Positions 4,190 to 5,468 of a stretch of DNA of 5,468 bases are shown piece after piece. The stretch is taken from NCBI GenBank assembly GCA_003476705.1, contig DMVM01000054.1:1-5468 (forward strand), read 5' to 3'. Numbering within the stretch: the first letter of the stretch is position 1; each line of letters opens with the position of its first letter. Below the pieces are notes generated by a model that saw nothing but the letters and a program-made list of their open reading frames with translations, had not been told where the DNA came from and did not search any database. A program made the translations under genes and the position numbers. Origin of the DNA: Coprothermobacter sp. (lineage in GTDB: Bacteria; Coprothermobacterota; Coprothermobacteria; Coprothermobacterales; Coprothermobacteraceae).

Positions 4190-5468
4190 TTAATCCTCAT
4201 CACTAAACCAGGTTGGGTCAAACCACTCATTTACTCGCGTCCCACCTGATTTCATTCGTTGGAGCACCAAATTGCTTATAGGAGTCCCTAAGTTCGCCAA
4301 ACGGATTTCTGTATCACCTGAGCCTTGTAACACTTTCAGGGCATCGCTCATGATGTTTTCGAAATCTCCCAGCCATGGGGCATCATCGGGAACAGACAAA
4401 ATAAGCTCATCCCATATATCCAGTTTTATGCTAACAGCTATTAGTTGTTTGAGAATGAGCAGAGTGTCTCCAGAGTATGTCTTGAGTCTGTCAAGCACAT
4501 GCTCCATGGTAGCTATGGCAACATCCAGATCTTTTGTTCCCGATAGAATCCCAAGCAATGCATAAAGTCCGTTCTCACCAGGCAATTCCTTTAGCAGTTC
4601 CAAAGCTGCCTTTGGATATTTTGATCCGAGTTCTCGTCCCAAAGCCTGAGCCTGCTTCACAGTAAGCTTGTGCCCCTCTTTTTCCAAAATCACCTCTTTA
4701 GCAAAATCAAAGTCTTTCCTTTTCACAACCTCTGAGATAAAAACAACAAAGAGGGCAAATCTGCTAGGACTCTTGACACTCTCTAGCTCGCGGTAGACGC
4801 CTCTAGGGTCGTCACTAACGGAAAGTAGTTCCTTAAAGACCTCTAAAGCTTTTTCCTCATCCACATCAACGTAAACCCTAAATGCCTTCCTCAAGTAGCT
4901 TATGTCAGAGGTCCTCTTGTATAAAACCACATATAGATTCGCCAAATCTTTTGCAGAGATTAAATCCCTGCCAGTAGCAAAATCCACTAATTCTCCCAAT
5001 CTCGTAACTGGAAGAAATTGTGCTAATGCAATTACAAGTGGACCGATTTTCATTTTCCAATCGTATTTCTGTATGGCCGAAAATATCTTTCCAGCCTCGT
5101 GGCGCCGTCTATTAAGAACATCCATCAATGAATAAAGCAGAACCAGGTCTGAATTTTCACCGAAAATGGTATCAGCGTCATTTTTAGCACGTATGAGCCT
5201 CAGGTCTTCCACCAGAGAGTGAATATAAGCAATTCCAGCAGTCATACCGAGCACAGTTTGACGCTTCCAAATTTGTTTTATCAGTTCTACTATTCTATTG
5301 AGAACGGCATCAGGTATGTCCACTAAACCGTAGTTAGCGAGTAGAGAAAGCAATGCCTCAAAACGTGCCTCGAAATCTCGGTCACCAACAGCTTCCCCAA
5401 GGCGTAATGCACTTATGTACTCATCCTTTGGTTTAACAAAGGATTTCCTAAACTCATCCTTGCGATTT
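4190..5468 (-). CDS. Helical-repeat (TPR-like) protein of unknown function, 5' end outside the window
   Basis: I do not recognise this protein. The frame is open from the TAA at 4190 to the right edge, giving 425 visible codons. A TTG at 5353 could be mistaken for a start, but the 38 codons beyond it continue in the same style (for example SALRLGEAVGDRDFEARFEA), so the true start is past 5468. The sequence is almost all predicted helix, with paired amphipathic helices of about 30-40 residues and TPR-like pieces such as DVDEEKALEVFKELL (about 4850) and YPKAALELLKELPGENGLYALL (about 4600, shown in part). There is no signal peptide in view, no clear membrane segment, no catalytic motif and no Cys. 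The last 13 residues form an aromatic-acidic tail (NEWFDPTWFSDED, 4193-4231). A cytoplasmic scaffold or protein-binding solenoid is the best guess. It is convergent with the superoxide reductase operon and not obviously linked to it. Confidence 0.75.
   Translation of the reverse strand, partial: NRKDEFRKSFVKPKDEYISALRLGEAVGDRDFEARFEALLSLLANYGLVDIPDAVLNRIVELIKQIWKRQTVLGMTAGIAYIHSLVEDLRLIRAKNDADTIFGENSDLVLLYSLMDVLNRRRHEAGKIFSAIQKYDWKMKIGPLVIALAQFLPVTRLGELVDFATGRDLISAKDLANLYVVLYKRTSDISYLRKAFRVYVDVDEEKALEVFKELLSVSDDPRGVYRELESVKSPSRFALFVVFISEVVKRKDFDFAKEVILEKEGHKLTVKQAQALGRELGSKYPKAALELLKELPGENGLYALLGILSGTKDLDVAIATMEHVLDRLKTYSGDTLLILKQLIAVSIKLDIWDELILSVPDDAPWLGDFENIMSDALKVLQGSGDTEIRLANLGTPISNLVLQRMKSGGTRVNEWFDPTWFSDED

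Noticed and set aside
4272..5135. Plus-strand frames of 77-97 codons opposite the helical-repeat gene
   Set aside because: They are Ser-rich antisense translations with no start signal; the minus-strand frame is continuous and protein-like.
5351..5353. TTG as start codon of the helical-repeat protein
   Set aside because: The frame stays open to the window edge with 38 more helix-type codons and there is no ribosome binding site before the TTG, so this is an internal Leu.

Overview
The window reads as part of the chromosome of an anaerobic, probably thermophilic bacterium. It has moderate G+C, strong AGGAGG-type ribosome binding sites, GTG starts, and proteins rich in Glu/Lys and very poor in Cys. 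A superoxide reductase stands where an aerobe would have superoxide dismutase and catalase. The overall look would fit a Coprothermobacter-like or other deep-branching or Firmicute-related thermophile. That placement is an inference from style, not from a phylogenetic marker.

Layout. Positions 1-2943 (minus strand) hold a compact three-gene operon, read from right to left: a periplasmic-adaptor lipoprotein (MacA/YknX-like), an ABC ATPase (MacB/LolD/YknY-like) and an FtsX-fold permease (MacB/YknZ-like). The genes are 4 bp apart and then overlap by 4 bp (ATGA), so they are almost certainly co-transcribed and translationally coupled. Positions 2944-3248 form a 305-bp divergent intergenic region. 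It carries a good extended -10 promoter for the rightward genes, a weaker candidate promoter for the leftward operon, and two small overlapping minus-strand reading frames of uncertain status. Positions 3249-4111 (plus strand) hold a two-gene operon: a class II superoxide reductase (neelaredoxin type) and a ferritin-like, Dps-like protein. Positions 4126-4155 are a perfect 12-bp stem terminator that can serve both strands. Positions 4190 to the right edge (minus strand) are the C-terminal 425 codons of an all-helical, TPR-like protein of unknown function whose start lies outside the window.

How the genes work together. Superoxide reductase turns superoxide into hydrogen peroxide without making oxygen. 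The neighbouring ferritin-like protein has a complete set of carboxylate/His iron ligands and could use that peroxide to oxidise and store ferrous iron, so the pair looks like a self-contained oxygen-defence module for an anaerobe. The exporter operon diverges from it. Its substrate cannot be read from sequence; MacAB/YknXYZ systems export peptides, lipids or antibiotics. No CRISPR array, insertion sequence, tRNA or rRNA is visible. The points most worth a second look are the cysteine-free Dps-like protein beside the superoxide reductase, the Met/Trp-rich mini-ORF with a strong ribosome binding site ahead of the exporter operon, and the unidentified helical-repeat protein with an aromatic-acidic tail.
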